This document shows, piece by piece, positions 11,317 to 20,443 of a DNA stretch of 64,000 bases. The DNA lies in the NCBI RefSeq assembly GCF_900187425.1, contig NZ_FYDJ01000001.1, positions 310,001 through 374,000 of the forward strand, given 5' to 3'. The notes beneath the pieces are model-generated. The model was not told where the DNA came from. It saw only the letters and a list, made by a program, of their open reading frames with translations, and did no database searches. The first letter of the stretch is position 1. Every line of letters starts with the position of its first letter. Source of the DNA: Pseudomonas sp. Irchel s3h14. GTDB lineage: Bacteria; Pseudomonadota; Gammaproteobacteria; Pseudomonadales; Pseudomonadaceae. The position numbers and the translations under genes are program-made.

Positions 11317-12723
11317 TCAGTCTGGCTGAGGGATTTCGAAACGCTGCTGCGACTCGGGCTCCCGACGAATCATCTTTTTCATCTTCCACTCAAACGCCCA
11401 CGTCAGGCTCACCGCCGCGCACGCCAGCCCCAGCGCCAATCCCCACCAGACACCCGTCGGCCCCCAATTCAAATGGAAGGCCATCCACCAGGCGGCTGGC
11501 GCGCCAATCAGCCAATAGCAGCCCAAACCCACCAGGAACGTGGTCTTGGCATCCTTGAGCCCGCGAATGCAGCCCATGGCGATGGTTTGCGTGCCGTCGA
11601 ACAGTTCGAACCACGCGGCGACCGCCAACAGGCTCACGGCCAGGTTGATGACGTCGCGAAACGCCGGGTCGTTGTGGTCCAGGAACAAACCGATCAACTG
11701 ATTCGGCAGCAACCAGAAGACCATGGCGAAGGCAAGCATCGCCGCCGCGCCAAAAGCGATGCCGACCCGTCCGGCCAGGCGTGCATTCAGCAGTTGCCCG
11801 GCGCCGTAGTGCTGGCCGATGCGCATGGTGATCGCATAGGAAATCCCCGCCGGAACCATGAACGCCACCGAGACGATTTGCAGGGCAATCTGGTGTGCGC
11901 CCATTTGCGTACTGCCCATGGTGCCCATGCACAGCGCGGCGAACGCAAACAGTCCGACTTCCACCGCATAGGTGCCACCAATCGGCAGGCCCAGGCGCCA
12001 CAGTTCCTTGAGGTATTGACGGTCAGGTCGCGACAAGCCCTGACGCAAGGGATAAGCGTCGTAGGCCGGATGCCGACGGATGTGCCAGGCCAGCGCCAGC
12101 GCCATGCAGTTGGCGACAACAGCGGTAACCAGCCCGATGCCCATCAACCCCAGTTTTGGCAGACCGAACATGCCGGTAATCAATGCGTAATTGAGCAGGA
12201 AGTTAGCCACGGTGCCGCCGAGGCTGATGACCATCACTGGCGTCGCCCGGCCAATGGCGCTGGTGAAGCCGCGCAGGGCCATGAAGCTCAGGTAGCCGGG
12301 CAGGGCGAACGGCAGGATCAGCAGGAACTGCCCGGCTGCGTGGACGTTGGTTTCGGTCTGGCCGAACAGCAGCAACACCGGTTTGAGGTTCCACAGCAGC
12401 AGCCCGGCCACCAACGCCATCAGCCACGCCAGCCATAACCCGGCCTGGGTCAGCCGGGTGGCGCCGACGATGTCGCCGGCACCCTGACGAATAGCCACGA
12501 GGGTGCCGACCGCGGCGATCACGCCAATGCAGAAAATCGACACGAACGAGTAAGTTGCTGCGCCCAGGCCGCCACCGGCCAGCGCCTCTGGACTCAGGCG
12601 CGCCATCATCAAGGTGTCGGTGAGGACCATCAGCATGTGCGCCAACTGCGAGGCAATCAACGGCCCCGCCAGCCGCAGGATGGCCCAGAGTTCGGTACGT
12701 GCTGGATGCTGCATGGTCATCAC
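11317..12723 (-). CDS. MATE-family multidrug efflux transporter (NorM/PmpM-like)
   Basis: 468-aa inner-membrane protein with about 12 hydrophobic segments and two MatE repeats. It starts LAGPLIASQLAHMLMVLTDTLMMARL, the classic MATE N-terminus, and the second half contains LPIGGTYAVEVGLFAFAALCMG. Proteins of this family export cationic drugs and dyes by Na+ or H+ antiport. P. aeruginosa PmpM (PA1361) is a different locus; the syntenic gene here is PA5294. It is divergent from a LysR regulator 150 bp away, which could control it, although GcvA-type regulators often do not act on MATE pumps. Translation may start at either of two close ATGs. Confidence 0.93.
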   Translation of the reverse strand: MMTMQHPARTELWAILRLAGPLIASQLAHMLMVLTDTLMMARLSPEALAGGGLGAATYSFVSIFCIGVIAAVGTLVAIRQGAGDIVGATRLTQAGLWLAWLMALVAGLLLWNLKPVLLLFGQTETNVHAAGQFLLILPFALPGYLSFMALRGFTSAIGRATPVMVISLGGTVANFLLNYALITGMFGLPKLGLMGIGLVTAVVANCMALALAWHIRRHPAYDAYPLRQGLSRPDRQYLKELWRLGLPIGGTYAVEVGLFAFAALCMGTMGSTQMGAHQIALQIVSVAFMVPAGISYAITMRIGQHYGAGQLLNARLAGRVGIAFGAAAMLAFAMVFWLLPNQLIGLFLDHNDPAFRDVINLAVSLLAVAAWFELFDGTQTIAMGCIRGLKDAKTTFLVGLGCYWLIGAPAAWWMAFHLNWGPTGVWWGLALGLACAAVSLTWAFEWKMKKMIRREPESQQRFEIPQPD

Positions 12724-12873
12724 GCTCGATAATTAAAGAGGGACAGGAAAGCGTCGATTCTCGGCGCTCTACGGGGTTTGCACAAAGGGATAAAAAGGAT
12801 GGGTTGCATGATTCAAACTCATGCTGGAGAGTTTCTGCTAGGTTGACCGAATCCCGCTATAGGAGCTTTCCGA

Positions 12874-13794
12874 ATGTCTCGTCGTCTTCCTCCCTTGTAT
12901 GCCCTGCGCGCATTCGAAGCGGCGGCGCGGCACAGTTCGTTTACCCGTGCGGCCGAAGAATTATCGATCACCCAAAGCGCGGTCAGCCGGCACATTCGTA
13001 CGCTCGAAGAGCATTTTGCCTGTCGGCTGTTTCACCGCAGTGGGCGCAATCTGCAATTGACCGAGTCGGCGCGGCTGATCCTGCCCGGCATTCGCGAAGG
13101 CTTCACCGCCCTGGAGCGGGCCTGCAATACCTTGCGTGCCGAAGATGACATCCTGCGCATGAAAGCGCCGTCGACCCTGACCATGCGCTGGCTGCTGGCA
13201 CGGCTCAGTCGCTTTCGGCACCTGCAACCGGGCAACGAGGTGCAATTGACCAGCGCCTGGATGGATGTCGACTCGGTGGACTTCAACCATGAACCGTTCG
13301 ACTGCGCCGTCATCCTCAGCAACGGAAATTTCCCGCCGGACTGGGAGGCGAGTTTCCTGTTCCCGGAAGAACTGATTCCAGTCGGTGCGCCGAATCTTCT
13401 GCAGGATCAACCGTGGGATGTCGCACGGCTGGCCAATGCCGAACTGCTGCACCCGACGCCGGATCGTCGCGACTGGCGCAGTTGGCTGGAACGCATGGGG
13501 CTGTCGGATCAGGTGTCGCTCAAGGGCGGGCAGGTGTTCGACACGCTGGAACTGGGCATGATCGCCGCCGCCCGAGGTTATGGCGTGTCCATGGGCGATC
13601 TACTGATGGTGGCGGAAGATGTGGCTCAGGGGCGTCTGAGCTTGCCGTGGCCGACGGCCGTCGCCAGCGGTGAGAAATATTACCTGGTCTGGCCGAAAAC
13701 CCGACCCGGTGGTGAACGTTTGCGCAGGCTCAGCGACTTCCTGCAAGGCGAAGCCCGAGCAATGGAATTGCCCGATGTTCAACACTTGGGCTGA
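12874..13794 (+). CDS. LysR-family transcriptional regulator, GcvA subgroup
   Basis: 306-aa LysR-type regulator. The N-terminal winged HTH (6-65) reads PPLYALRAFEAAARHSSFT then AAEELSITQSAVSRHIRTLE, characteristic of the GcvA-like subgroup. The C-terminal effector-binding domain spans about 93-300. The ATG at 12874 is preceded by AGGAG. It is divergent from the MATE efflux gene, which is a natural candidate target. The inducer is unknown. A small GC hairpin (13804-13820) just after the stop may be a weak terminator. Confidence 0.93.
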   Translation: MSRRLPPLYALRAFEAAARHSSFTRAAEELSITQSAVSRHIRTLEEHFACRLFHRSGRNLQLTESARLILPGIREGFTALERACNTLRAEDDILRMKAPSTLTMRWLLARLSRFRHLQPGNEVQLTSAWMDVDSVDFNHEPFDCAVILSNGNFPPDWEASFLFPEELIPVGAPNLLQDQPWDVARLANAELLHPTPDRRDWRSWLERMGLSDQVSLKGGQVFDTLELGMIAAARGYGVSMGDLLMVAEDVAQGRLSLPWPTAVASGEKYYLVWPKTRPGGERLRRLSDFLQGEARAMELPDVQHLG

Positions 13795-13977
13795 ATCGAT
13801 AGAGCCGCCGCAATAGCGGCCTTGAGCCATATCCCGGCTATTTACTCAAGTATTCGGATTTACCGCCGAAAATGCAGGTGGAACCTTCGTGCAGGTTCGA
13901 CGCAATTCCCATTATTAGAATTTTGCTGAGTGTGCAGCCAGATCAAGGAGGATCCGGTCGCTCGGCCAGGAGCTGTC

Positions 13978-15954
13978 ATGTCTCAACCTCGTGCCCGGAT
14001 CGCCTCACAGCTTGGTCTTGCGCTTGCCGTGATACTGGCGATTGTCATCAGCGGCAGTACCGTGTTCGCCCTGCGCTCGCTGGACACCGCCAACCTCGCC
14101 ACCCGCGAAGAGCACCTGGCCAGTGAAGCCCGGTTGCTGGCCGATCAGTTGAGTACCTTTCACGGCACGTTGCGTGAAAGCACCCAGCGCCTGAGCGGTC
14201 TGTTCGAGAAGCGCTTCAGCGCCGGTTTGAGCGTGCACCCGGACGAACCGGTGGCGGTGGCGGGCACTCAGACCCCGGGCCTGCACCTTGGCAGCGAAGT
14301 GCTGAACAACAATTTCAAGGAAGTGGACGAGTTCAAGCAAATGACCGCCGGCGTTGCGACGGTGTTTGTGCGCAGCGGCGAAGACTTCATCCGGGTCAGC
14401 ACGTCCCTGAGCAAACAGGACGGCAGCCGGGCCATCGGCACGCTGCTCGATCACGCGAACCCGGCCTATGCCCGCTTGATGGCGGGGCAGGCCTACGTCG
14501 GTCGTGCCTTGTTGTTCGAACGCTCCTACATGACTCAGTACACCCCCGTACGTGACAGCGGCGGTAAGGTGATTGCTGTTCTGTTCGTAGGATTTGATTA
14601 CACCGACGCTCAGAACGCGCAGTTCGCCAACCTCAAACGCTTCCGTATCGGCCAGACCGGTTCCCTGGCGCTGCTGGATGAACAGAGCAAATGGCTGGTG
14701 CCGATCGCGGGCGTACAAGCGCTGGATCAGGCGACTCCGACCATCGTTGGCTTGGCGAAAACGCCGGGCAAGGGCAAGTTCTGGAGCGACAAGTCCGAAG
14801 ATTTCTACAGCATTGCCGTACCGTTTGAAGGCGGCCCATGGTCGGTCGTGGCGAGCATGCCGAAAACTGAAATTCGTGCCGTGACCTGGAGTGTCGGCAT
14901 TCAATTGGCGATTGGCAGTCTGTTGGCGATGTTGATCGCTGTGGGTTCGGCGGTCTGGCTGTTGCGCAGCAAACTCGCACCTTTGGGTGATCTGGTGCGT
15001 CAGGCGGAAGCCTTGGGTGCTGGTGATTTGAGCGTGCGGCTGAACGTGTCGAGCAACGACGAGATCGGTCAGCTGGCTCGCGCGTTCAACCAGATGAGCC
15101 AGGCGCTGTCGACCATGGTCGAGCACATCCGCAAGGCCTCGCAAGAGGTCAACAGCCGCGCCCAGGCCTTGTCCGGTCTTTCCGGTGGCGCCTATGAAGG
15201 GATGGAGCAGCAGTCGGGCGAAATCACCAGCATGGCCGGCGCCGTGGAAGAGTTCAGCGCCACCTCCCTGAACATCGCCGACAACATGGGCAGCACTCAG
15301 CGTCTGGCCCAGGAAAACGCACAGCAAACCCAGATCGGTCGTACGTCGATGGACGAAGCGTCCTCGTCCCTGGAACAAATCGCTGGCGCGCTGAACAGCA
15401 CGGCGACGGTGATCAATACCTTGGGTCAGCGCTCCCAGGAAATCGGCGGCATTGTCGGTGTGATTACCTCAATTGCCGATCAAACCAACCTGCTGGCGCT
15501 CAACGCCGCCATCGAAGCCGCTCGTGCCGGCGAGCAGGGTCGTGGTTTTGCGGTCGTGGCCGATGAAGTTCGCAACCTGGCGTCACGTACTCGCCAGGCG
15601 ACGGACGAGATTTCCGGGATGATCCAGAGCATTCAGCTGGAAACCGGTAACGCCATCAGCACCATGGAGCAGGGCAACGTGTTGATGCAGGAAGGCCTGT
15701 CGCGCAACGCCAATGTGGCTTCAGCCCTGGCGCGGATCGATGAGCAAAGCCGTTCTGCCGGTCAGCAATTCGCGGCGATCACCACCGCGACGCAGGAGCA
15801 GAGCAGTACCGCCACCTTGCTCAGCAGCAACCTGCAAAGCATTGCTCTGGCGAACAGTGAGCAGCGCGAAGTGGTGTCCAATCTGGCGATCACCGCCAAA
15901 GAGCTGGAGAAACTGGCGGCGGACTTGCGGCATGAGGTTGACCGGTTTCGTTGA
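13978..15954 (+). CDS. Methyl-accepting chemotaxis protein with Cache sensor
   Basis: 658-aa chemoreceptor. TM1 is at about 10-30. A periplasmic sensor of roughly 270 aa of the Cache_3-Cache_2 type follows ([61 protein letters not shown]). TM2 is at about 303-325, a HAMP domain at about 325-380 and a long signalling coiled coil after it. The hairpin tip is intact ([21 protein letters not shown], followed by [15 protein letters not shown]). No C-terminal CheR-tethering pentapeptide is seen. The start was set at 13978 because the upstream codons are not receptor-like. Cache_3-Cache_2 receptors often bind organic acids, but the ligand cannot be predicted here. Confidence 0.93.
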   Translation: MSQPRARIASQLGLALAVILAIVISGSTVFALRSLDTANLATREEHLASEARLLADQLSTFHGTLRESTQRLSGLFEKRFSAGLSVHPDEPVAVAGTQTPGLHLGSEVLNNNFKEVDEFKQMTAGVATVFVRSGEDFIRVSTSLSKQDGSRAIGTLLDHANPAYARLMAGQAYVGRALLFERSYMTQYTPVRDSGGKVIAVLFVGFDYTDAQNAQFANLKRFRIGQTGSLALLDEQSKWLVPIAGVQALDQATPTIVGLAKTPGKGKFWSDKSEDFYSIAVPFEGGPWSVVASMPKTEIRAVTWSVGIQLAIGSLLAMLIAVGSAVWLLRSKLAPLGDLVRQAEALGAGDLSVRLNVSSNDEIGQLARAFNQMSQALSTMVEHIRKASQEVNSRAQALSGLSGGAYEGMEQQSGEITSMAGAVEEFSATSLNIADNMGSTQRLAQENAQQTQIGRTSMDEASSSLEQIAGALNSTATVINTLGQRSQEIGGIVGVITSIADQTNLLALNAAIEAARAGEQGRGFAVVADEVRNLASRTRQATDEISGMIQSIQLETGNAISTMEQGNVLMQEGLSRNANVASALARIDEQSRSAGQQFAAITTATQEQSSTATLLSSNLQSIALANSEQREVVSNLAITAKELEKLAADLRHEVDRFR

Positions 15955-15987
15955 GGCGCCTCTGAAATAGCTTTCGTCGGAACGCCG

Positions 15988-16075
15988 CCCGGAGCAAGCC
16001 CGCTCCCACAGGGTTTTGTGTCGATCACAAATCCAGTGTGGGAGCGGCGGTGCGACGATTCGACTTGCTCGCGAA
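15988..16075. repeat. Imperfect REP-like element
   Basis: Arms CGCTCCCACA and TGTGGGAGCG form an inverted repeat around a short A/T-rich spacer, with GGAGCAAGC and GACTTGCTCGCGAA further out. This is the degenerate 'GTGGGAGC' relative of the REP elements elsewhere in the window. It lies between the convergent chemoreceptor gene and the 3' end of the large minus-strand operon. Confidence 0.6.
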
Positions 16076-16108
16076 TGGGGTCACCTCAATTCAGGATCTG
16101 CCCCCAAG

Positions 16109-17548
16109 CTAGTCACACTTGGCATTGCTCGATACTTCCTTGCTCGCCAGTTTCAACTGTTTGGCCAATTCAGCCGCATTGGTGCTGTTGTAAACCCGGC
16201 CACCGGTGTTTTCGGCGATGCAGCGCGACGGGCCACCGGCGCCGATTTTCACCACGTTGACCCGCAAGCGCGGTTGTTCCCTGGCGATTTGGCGGGACAC
16301 GGCGCAGGCGTCTTTATCGCAACCGTCCTCGCCGTCGACGAACATCACGATCACTGCATCGTTATTGCGCCCGTCGACCTTGCTGGCGGCGTAGGCCAGG
16401 CTGTCGGCCAGTGGTGTGCCATCGTTGGGAACCAGACCGCGAATCCCGTTGATCAGCCGCGGGCGGTCGCCAAACTTGAACACGCCCTGGTCCGGTGTTC
16501 TTTCGCAACCGGCGAAGGTGATCAGGCGCGTGTCGATCTTCGGGTCCAGCCCATTGATCATGCCGGCCAGCGAGTCCTTGGCGACGTCCATGCGGCTGGG
16601 CTTGGCGAAGATCTGCATGGTGCGGTTCGGGTCCAGGTACTTGTTCATCTCATTGCCGAAGAACCAGTCCTCATCGGATTTCACCGACTTGATGTTCAAA
16701 TCCATCGAACCCGAGGTATCGAGTACCACCACAAATTGCGGGGGCACGGCATCAGGCGCTTTTTTACGGCACGCGTAGTTGTCCAGCGTCGGGGCCGGAG
16801 GTGGTGGCGGTGGCGGCGGCGGCGGTGGCGGCGCGGCCACGACCGGTTTTGGTGGTGGGACCGGCTTGGGTGGCGGTACCGGTTCTGGCGCGGGTACTGG
16901 TTCTGGTTCCGGAGCAGGTTCCGGTTCCACGACAGGCTCGGGTACCGGCTCAACCGGTTTCTCCACTGGCGTCACCACTGGCGCTACCGGCGCTACCGGT
17001 GGAACCACGACAACCGGTTCACGGTGCAGGAACCACCAGAGCCACAGCGCCAGAAGCAGCAACAGCAGCGCAAGCAAGGCCGCCGCGATCCACCAGCCAC
17101 GGCGCGATGGCGGAACAACCGGCACCACTGGAACCACCGGTGGCACGATCGGTTTGGGCGGTCGCAGGTTCCAGCGCACCACCAACGGCTCACCGTTGAG
17201 GCTGTAGAGTTTGTCCAGCTCAGGCGTGCCGAGCAGGCTGCGCAGGTCTTGCGCTTCCGTCGGTTGACCGCGTTTTTGCAGTTCGTCCGCCAGCTGTCCG
17301 AGGGACGTCTGACGCACTTCATAGGTTTCCAGCAAGCGTCGTTGCGCGTCCTCGTTGAGGTCGGCGTAGGGCGTGGGTTGCCCACCCAGTTCGGTCCACC
17401 ATTCCAGTACGTCGCCGCTGCCCATCCGCGGGATGGCAAAAAGGCTGGCGACGGTCGGCGGAAAGTGTTTCTGGATGAGGGCGACTTTGGCTTGCAGCGC
17501 ACTCATCCCCTCCGGTGTGGCTTGCGCATCCCTGATGACCCGCTGCAT
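16109..17548 (-). CDS. Membrane-anchored von Willebrand A protein, last gene of the srf-tag operon
   Basis: 479-aa bitopic protein. Residues 1-148 are a soluble, presumably cytoplasmic domain with no recognised family. One membrane helix lies at about 151-176 (GWWIAAALLALLLLLLALWL). A long Pro/Val/Glu linker (177-256) ends in 12 consecutive prolines. A periplasmic VWA domain (about 270-470) has a perfect MIDAS, DTSGSM at 277-282, plus DGTPLADSL and FVDGEDGC. VWA domains bind protein partners through a metal ion. It is 57 bp downstream of the preceding lipoprotein gene and ends the 11-gene operon. The linker would let the VWA domain reach across the periplasm. Partner unknown. Confidence 0.88.
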   Translation of the reverse strand: MQRVIRDAQATPEGMSALQAKVALIQKHFPPTVASLFAIPRMGSGDVLEWWTELGGQPTPYADLNEDAQRRLLETYEVRQTSLGQLADELQKRGQPTEAQDLRSLLGTPELDKLYSLNGEPLVVRWNLRPPKPIVPPVVPVVPVVPPSRRGWWIAAALLALLLLLLALWLWWFLHREPVVVVPPVAPVAPVVTPVEKPVEPVPEPVVEPEPAPEPEPVPAPEPVPPPKPVPPPKPVVAAPPPPPPPPPPPPAPTLDNYACRKKAPDAVPPQFVVVLDTSGSMDLNIKSVKSDEDWFFGNEMNKYLDPNRTMQIFAKPSRMDVAKDSLAGMINGLDPKIDTRLITFAGCERTPDQGVFKFGDRPRLINGIRGLVPNDGTPLADSLAYAASKVDGRNNDAVIVMFVDGEDGCDKDACAVSRQIAREQPRLRVNVVKIGAGGPSRCIAENTGGRVYNSTNAAELAKQLKLASKEVSSNAKCD

Positions 17549-17605
17549 GACGACTTTTTCCTGAAAAAGTGCAGGCCTCCATCGGGAGGCCTGCGGGGTG
17601 AAAAG

Positions 17606-18112
17606 TTACTCTTCGTAGCCGAGGCTGAATTGCAGCTGATTGACCTTCTTCTGCAGCGCCTTCAGTTCTTGCTGCTTGGCCGCCAGCGTCGCTGGCGTTG
17701 ATTTGGCCATTGGCGCCGCTTGCGAAGCCTTGAGCTGCTGCTCGAGGCCGGCAATCTGCTTCTGCACCTGGCTTTCATTGCCGCGCCGGGCCTTGAGTGA
17801 GGTCAGCAGTTGCCCCAGCGACTGATTCAGCGCCGCCTGGGCTTTCTGCTGGCTGGCCAGGTCGGTTTTGGTACTGAGCTGCTGGGCCTGAATGTTCTCG
17901 TACACCTGACGGAACATTGCGTTTTGCTGACGGGACTCGCTCAGGGCCAGTTCCTTCTGCTTGACCTGATCGCTGTAACCACCGGAGTAGTCGCAGTTCA
18001 TCTTGGTCAGCATGCTGCTGTCGCGATTGGTCGCATCGCATTCGCCCGGCGTGGTCGCGCAACCGCTCAAGGCCAGGACGGCAGTGAGGACCGCCAGTTG
18101 TCGTAGCGTCAT
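17606..18112 (-). CDS. Small coiled-coil lipoprotein in srf-tag operon
   Basis: 168-aa lipoprotein. The signal peptide ends in the lipobox LSGC with Cys18 as the lipidated residue. No Asp follows the Cys, so outer-membrane sorting is expected. The mature part is mostly alpha-helical and Gln/Lys/Ala-rich with predicted coiled coil (about 50-165). Three more cysteines are near the N-terminus. I do not recognise the family. It starts only 4 bp after the larger lipoprotein gene, so the two are coexpressed and may form a pair. Confidence 0.8.
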   Translation of the reverse strand: MTLRQLAVLTAVLALSGCATTPGECDATNRDSSMLTKMNCDYSGGYSDQVKQKELALSESRQQNAMFRQVYENIQAQQLSTKTDLASQQKAQAALNQSLGQLLTSLKARRGNESQVQKQIAGLEQQLKASQAAPMAKSTPATLAAKQQELKALQKKVNQLQFSLGYEE

Positions 18113-18116
18113 GTGC

Positions 18117-18851
18117 TTAGCCCAGGGTGATTGCGGAGCGTTGGCTGTACAGACCGTCGACTTCCTTCTGCAGGGCAGCGACTTTCTGGTTCATTTTCAT
18201 AATGTTCATGTCCACCTGCTTGATCTCGGCGCCGGCGGCGCCTTGTGCACGCTCGGCGTCTGCCACTTTGGTGTACTCGGTGACTTTGACGCGCATGTTG
18301 CCGAGGTCTTTACGCAGGCGCGTGATGTTCGAATCGATCTCGGCGATTTGCACTTGGGCCTGGGTCTTGTCGACTTTCTTGTTGGCGATGTCCTTTTTGA
18401 TCTGGGCAATTTTCGCCTGATCATCATTGATCACTTGCTGAGCGGTCTCGGTACGGGCGATCACGTTCTGGGTGTCTCGTTCGACGTCGCTGTTCATTTT
18501 AGCCAGGCGGGTGGTGGTGTCGGAGTATTCGCTGCGACGCTGATCCAGGTAGTAGTTCGCGCCCATGGCCACGCCACATGCGGTAATACCGGCGGCGACG
18601 GCGCACACGGCTTTGTTGCTGCTGTTGGACAGCGCGCAAGCGAGGATGCCGGCACCGGCACCGACGGCGCAGGCCTGGTAGCCGGACTTGCTGAAGAACT
18701 CTGCGTCTTGACCCTGGGTCAGGCGCGGGTCGGTCCCGTCGCTGTCGCCGAGCATGGAGCTACCGGTGTTGGCGCAACCGGTCAGCAGCAGGCTGCCGGC
18801 GACAACGAAAGCGATCTGAAGCTTGAAGCGAGTCCAAAGGCTGCGCGACAT
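18117..18851 (-). CDS. Coiled-coil lipoprotein, TagQ-like
   Basis: 244-aa lipoprotein. The signal peptide and lipobox LTGC give lipidated Cys26, followed by Ala, which suggests the outer membrane. Residues about 55-100 form a Gly/Ala/Cys-rich hydrophobic segment (GAGAGILACALSNSSNKAVC), followed by YYLDQRRSEYSD and a long coiled coil to the end. The same plan and the same neighbours (FGE-like protein, FtsX permease, ATPase) are known for TagQ, the outer-membrane lipoprotein that holds TagR in the T6SS threonine phosphorylation pathway of P. aeruginosa. Assignment to TagQ rests on architecture and context, not on alignment. Confidence 0.75.
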   Translation of the reverse strand: MSRSLWTRFKLQIAFVVAGSLLLTGCANTGSSMLGDSDGTDPRLTQGQDAEFFSKSGYQACAVGAGAGILACALSNSSNKAVCAVAAGITACGVAMGANYYLDQRRSEYSDTTTRLAKMNSDVERDTQNVIARTETAQQVINDDQAKIAQIKKDIANKKVDKTQAQVQIAEIDSNITRLRKDLGNMRVKVTEYTKVADAERAQGAAGAEIKQVDMNIMKMNQKVAALQKEVDGLYSQRSAITLG

Positions 18852-18898
18852 GGTGAAACTCCTAGGTGACGGTGTTGAAGTGTTGTTATTGAGATGAG

Positions 18899-20443
18899 TT
18901 ATTGAGTGACGGTTTTGCAGCTCTTCAGCCAGGCTTCAGTGTCGATTTTCTGCTTTTGCAGGAACGCCTTCTGATTAGCCCAGTGGGTGCGCAAGTAAGG
19001 TTTTAGGTCTTGCAGCTGTTTGTTGCGGGTGATGATTTCTTCCATCACCGGGACCTGTGTTTCAAGCAGCGGCAGGCCGTACAAGGTCGCCGATTCCACC
19101 AGGCTGCTGGCGTAGTAACGGCTGAGCTTGTGCAGACGGTCTTTCTGCTCGTCGAGCTTGCCTTTACGCATGTCGCAACTGGCGTCTTTGTCCGCGCTTT
19201 CGCAATTAAGTTTGTAGTTCTTTTGCAGGAAGTCCAAGTACTGGCCGTCGTCGAGCATCTTGGTGCACAGGAATGCGCCCAGATTGAGGCTGGCACGGAT
19301 CGCCTGGTCGCGGGTTTCTTCCTGCTGCTGATTGCTGGCGCGCAGCTGGTTCTCCAGCGCCTGGAGTTTTTCCTTGAGCGCTTTGTCTTCGACGCCCGAG
19401 GCCAGGTTGTTCAAGGATTGCACGGTGCCTTTGTCGGCGGATTCAGTTTCCTTGCTGCCAGTGCCGAGTTTCTTCCAGCTGCTTTCGATGCTGGCGACCC
19501 GTTCGCGAGAGGTGAGGGTCGGGGAGACCAGCACCAGTCGCAGGCCGGTGGTTTTGTTTTTCACCTGACCTTCGGCGTTGTAGTACGGCTCTTCCTTACG
19601 CAATGCGGTACGCAGGTCGGCCTGCGCGGTCAGGTAGTTGCCGCCACGCACGACGTAGCCGCCGGCCTGGCCGTGCTGGCGGTCGAGTTTGTTCAAGCGA
19701 AACGGTTCGAACATCATCTCGTCGACGTTGCCGAGCATGTCGTGCAGGCCCAATGGATTGGGTTTTTGCAGGCCGGACAACTGCACTTTGCCGTTGGACG
19801 ATTGCGCCCCGGCGAACCACTCGTAAGCGTTGATGCCGTCGGGCATCGGGTAACGCGTGTCGCGAAATTCCGCTGCGCCGACTTCCAGGCCGCCGCGAGC
19901 GGCGAATTCCCACTCGACTTCCGTCGGCAGGCGCAGGAAGCCCAGCGCGCCGTCTTCTTTCGGCAATTTGCCGGCAGCGTTTTTACGCAGCCACAGGTTG
20001 TATTTGTCGGCCGCTTCGACGGCTTGCACCCAACTTACCGCCGTTTGCGGCACGCGCATTTTGGTGGCGGCGGTGGGGCAGGTTGCTTCGGTCAGTGCGG
20101 CGTATTGCAGCTGACTCATCTCGTACTTGGCCATCAGGTAGTAGCGGGATTTGTCGTTCTTCGCGCCAGTGAAACTGCCGGCGATGAACGTCGGTCGGGT
20201 CTGTTCGACGTAGCCATACTCCGCGCCGTCCTGACCGATGTTGATCGGATAGTCGTCGAGCGGCCCTGCGACCGGAATGAACACTTTGCGAAACACCATC
20301 GAGCCTTCACAAGGCATCGGCAGCACGACGTCGCTGGCTTCGGGCATCGGGTTGAAATACTTCTCTTCCCAGCCCGCCGCCGAGGCGTCGAGCAGGTAGC
20401 CGAGGCTCAGGGGCAACAGCAAGCCAAAACGTTTATAGCTCAC
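18899..20443 (-). CDS. Formylglycine-generating-enzyme-like periplasmic protein, TagR-like
   Basis: 514-aa exported protein. The signal peptide is at about 1-23. A SUMF1/FGE-sulfatase domain follows (about 60-310), with LRLPTEVEWEFAARGG, NPLGLHDMLGNVDEM, VVRGGNYL and GLRLVLVSP. A helical, coiled-coil C-terminal extension (about 330-510) carries several cysteines. TagR of the T6SS pathway has the same fold and acts as a periplasmic regulator of the kinase PpkA, apparently not as an enzyme. The copper-binding cysteine pair of true FGE is not evident, which fits a structural or sensor role. The gene overlaps the permease gene by 11 bp. Confidence 0.82.
   Translation of the reverse strand: MSYKRFGLLLPLSLGYLLDASAAGWEEKYFNPMPEASDVVLPMPCEGSMVFRKVFIPVAGPLDDYPINIGQDGAEYGYVEQTRPTFIAGSFTGAKNDKSRYYLMAKYEMSQLQYAALTEATCPTAATKMRVPQTAVSWVQAVEAADKYNLWLRKNAAGKLPKEDGALGFLRLPTEVEWEFAARGGLEVGAAEFRDTRYPMPDGINAYEWFAGAQSSNGKVQLSGLQKPNPLGLHDMLGNVDEMMFEPFRLNKLDRQHGQAGGYVVRGGNYLTAQADLRTALRKEEPYYNAEGQVKNKTTGLRLVLVSPTLTSRERVASIESSWKKLGTGSKETESADKGTVQSLNNLASGVEDKALKEKLQALENQLRASNQQQEETRDQAIRASLNLGAFLCTKMLDDGQYLDFLQKNYKLNCESADKDASCDMRKGKLDEQKDRLHKLSRYYASSLVESATLYGLPLLETQVPVMEEIITRNKQLQDLKPYLRTHWANQKAFLQKQKIDTEAWLKSCKTVTQ

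Noticed and set aside
16016..17701. A 561-codon plus-strand frame antisense to the VWA gene
   Set aside because: Arg/Trp/His-rich repetitive product from reverse reading of the Pro codons; the VWA MIDAS on the minus strand is decisive.
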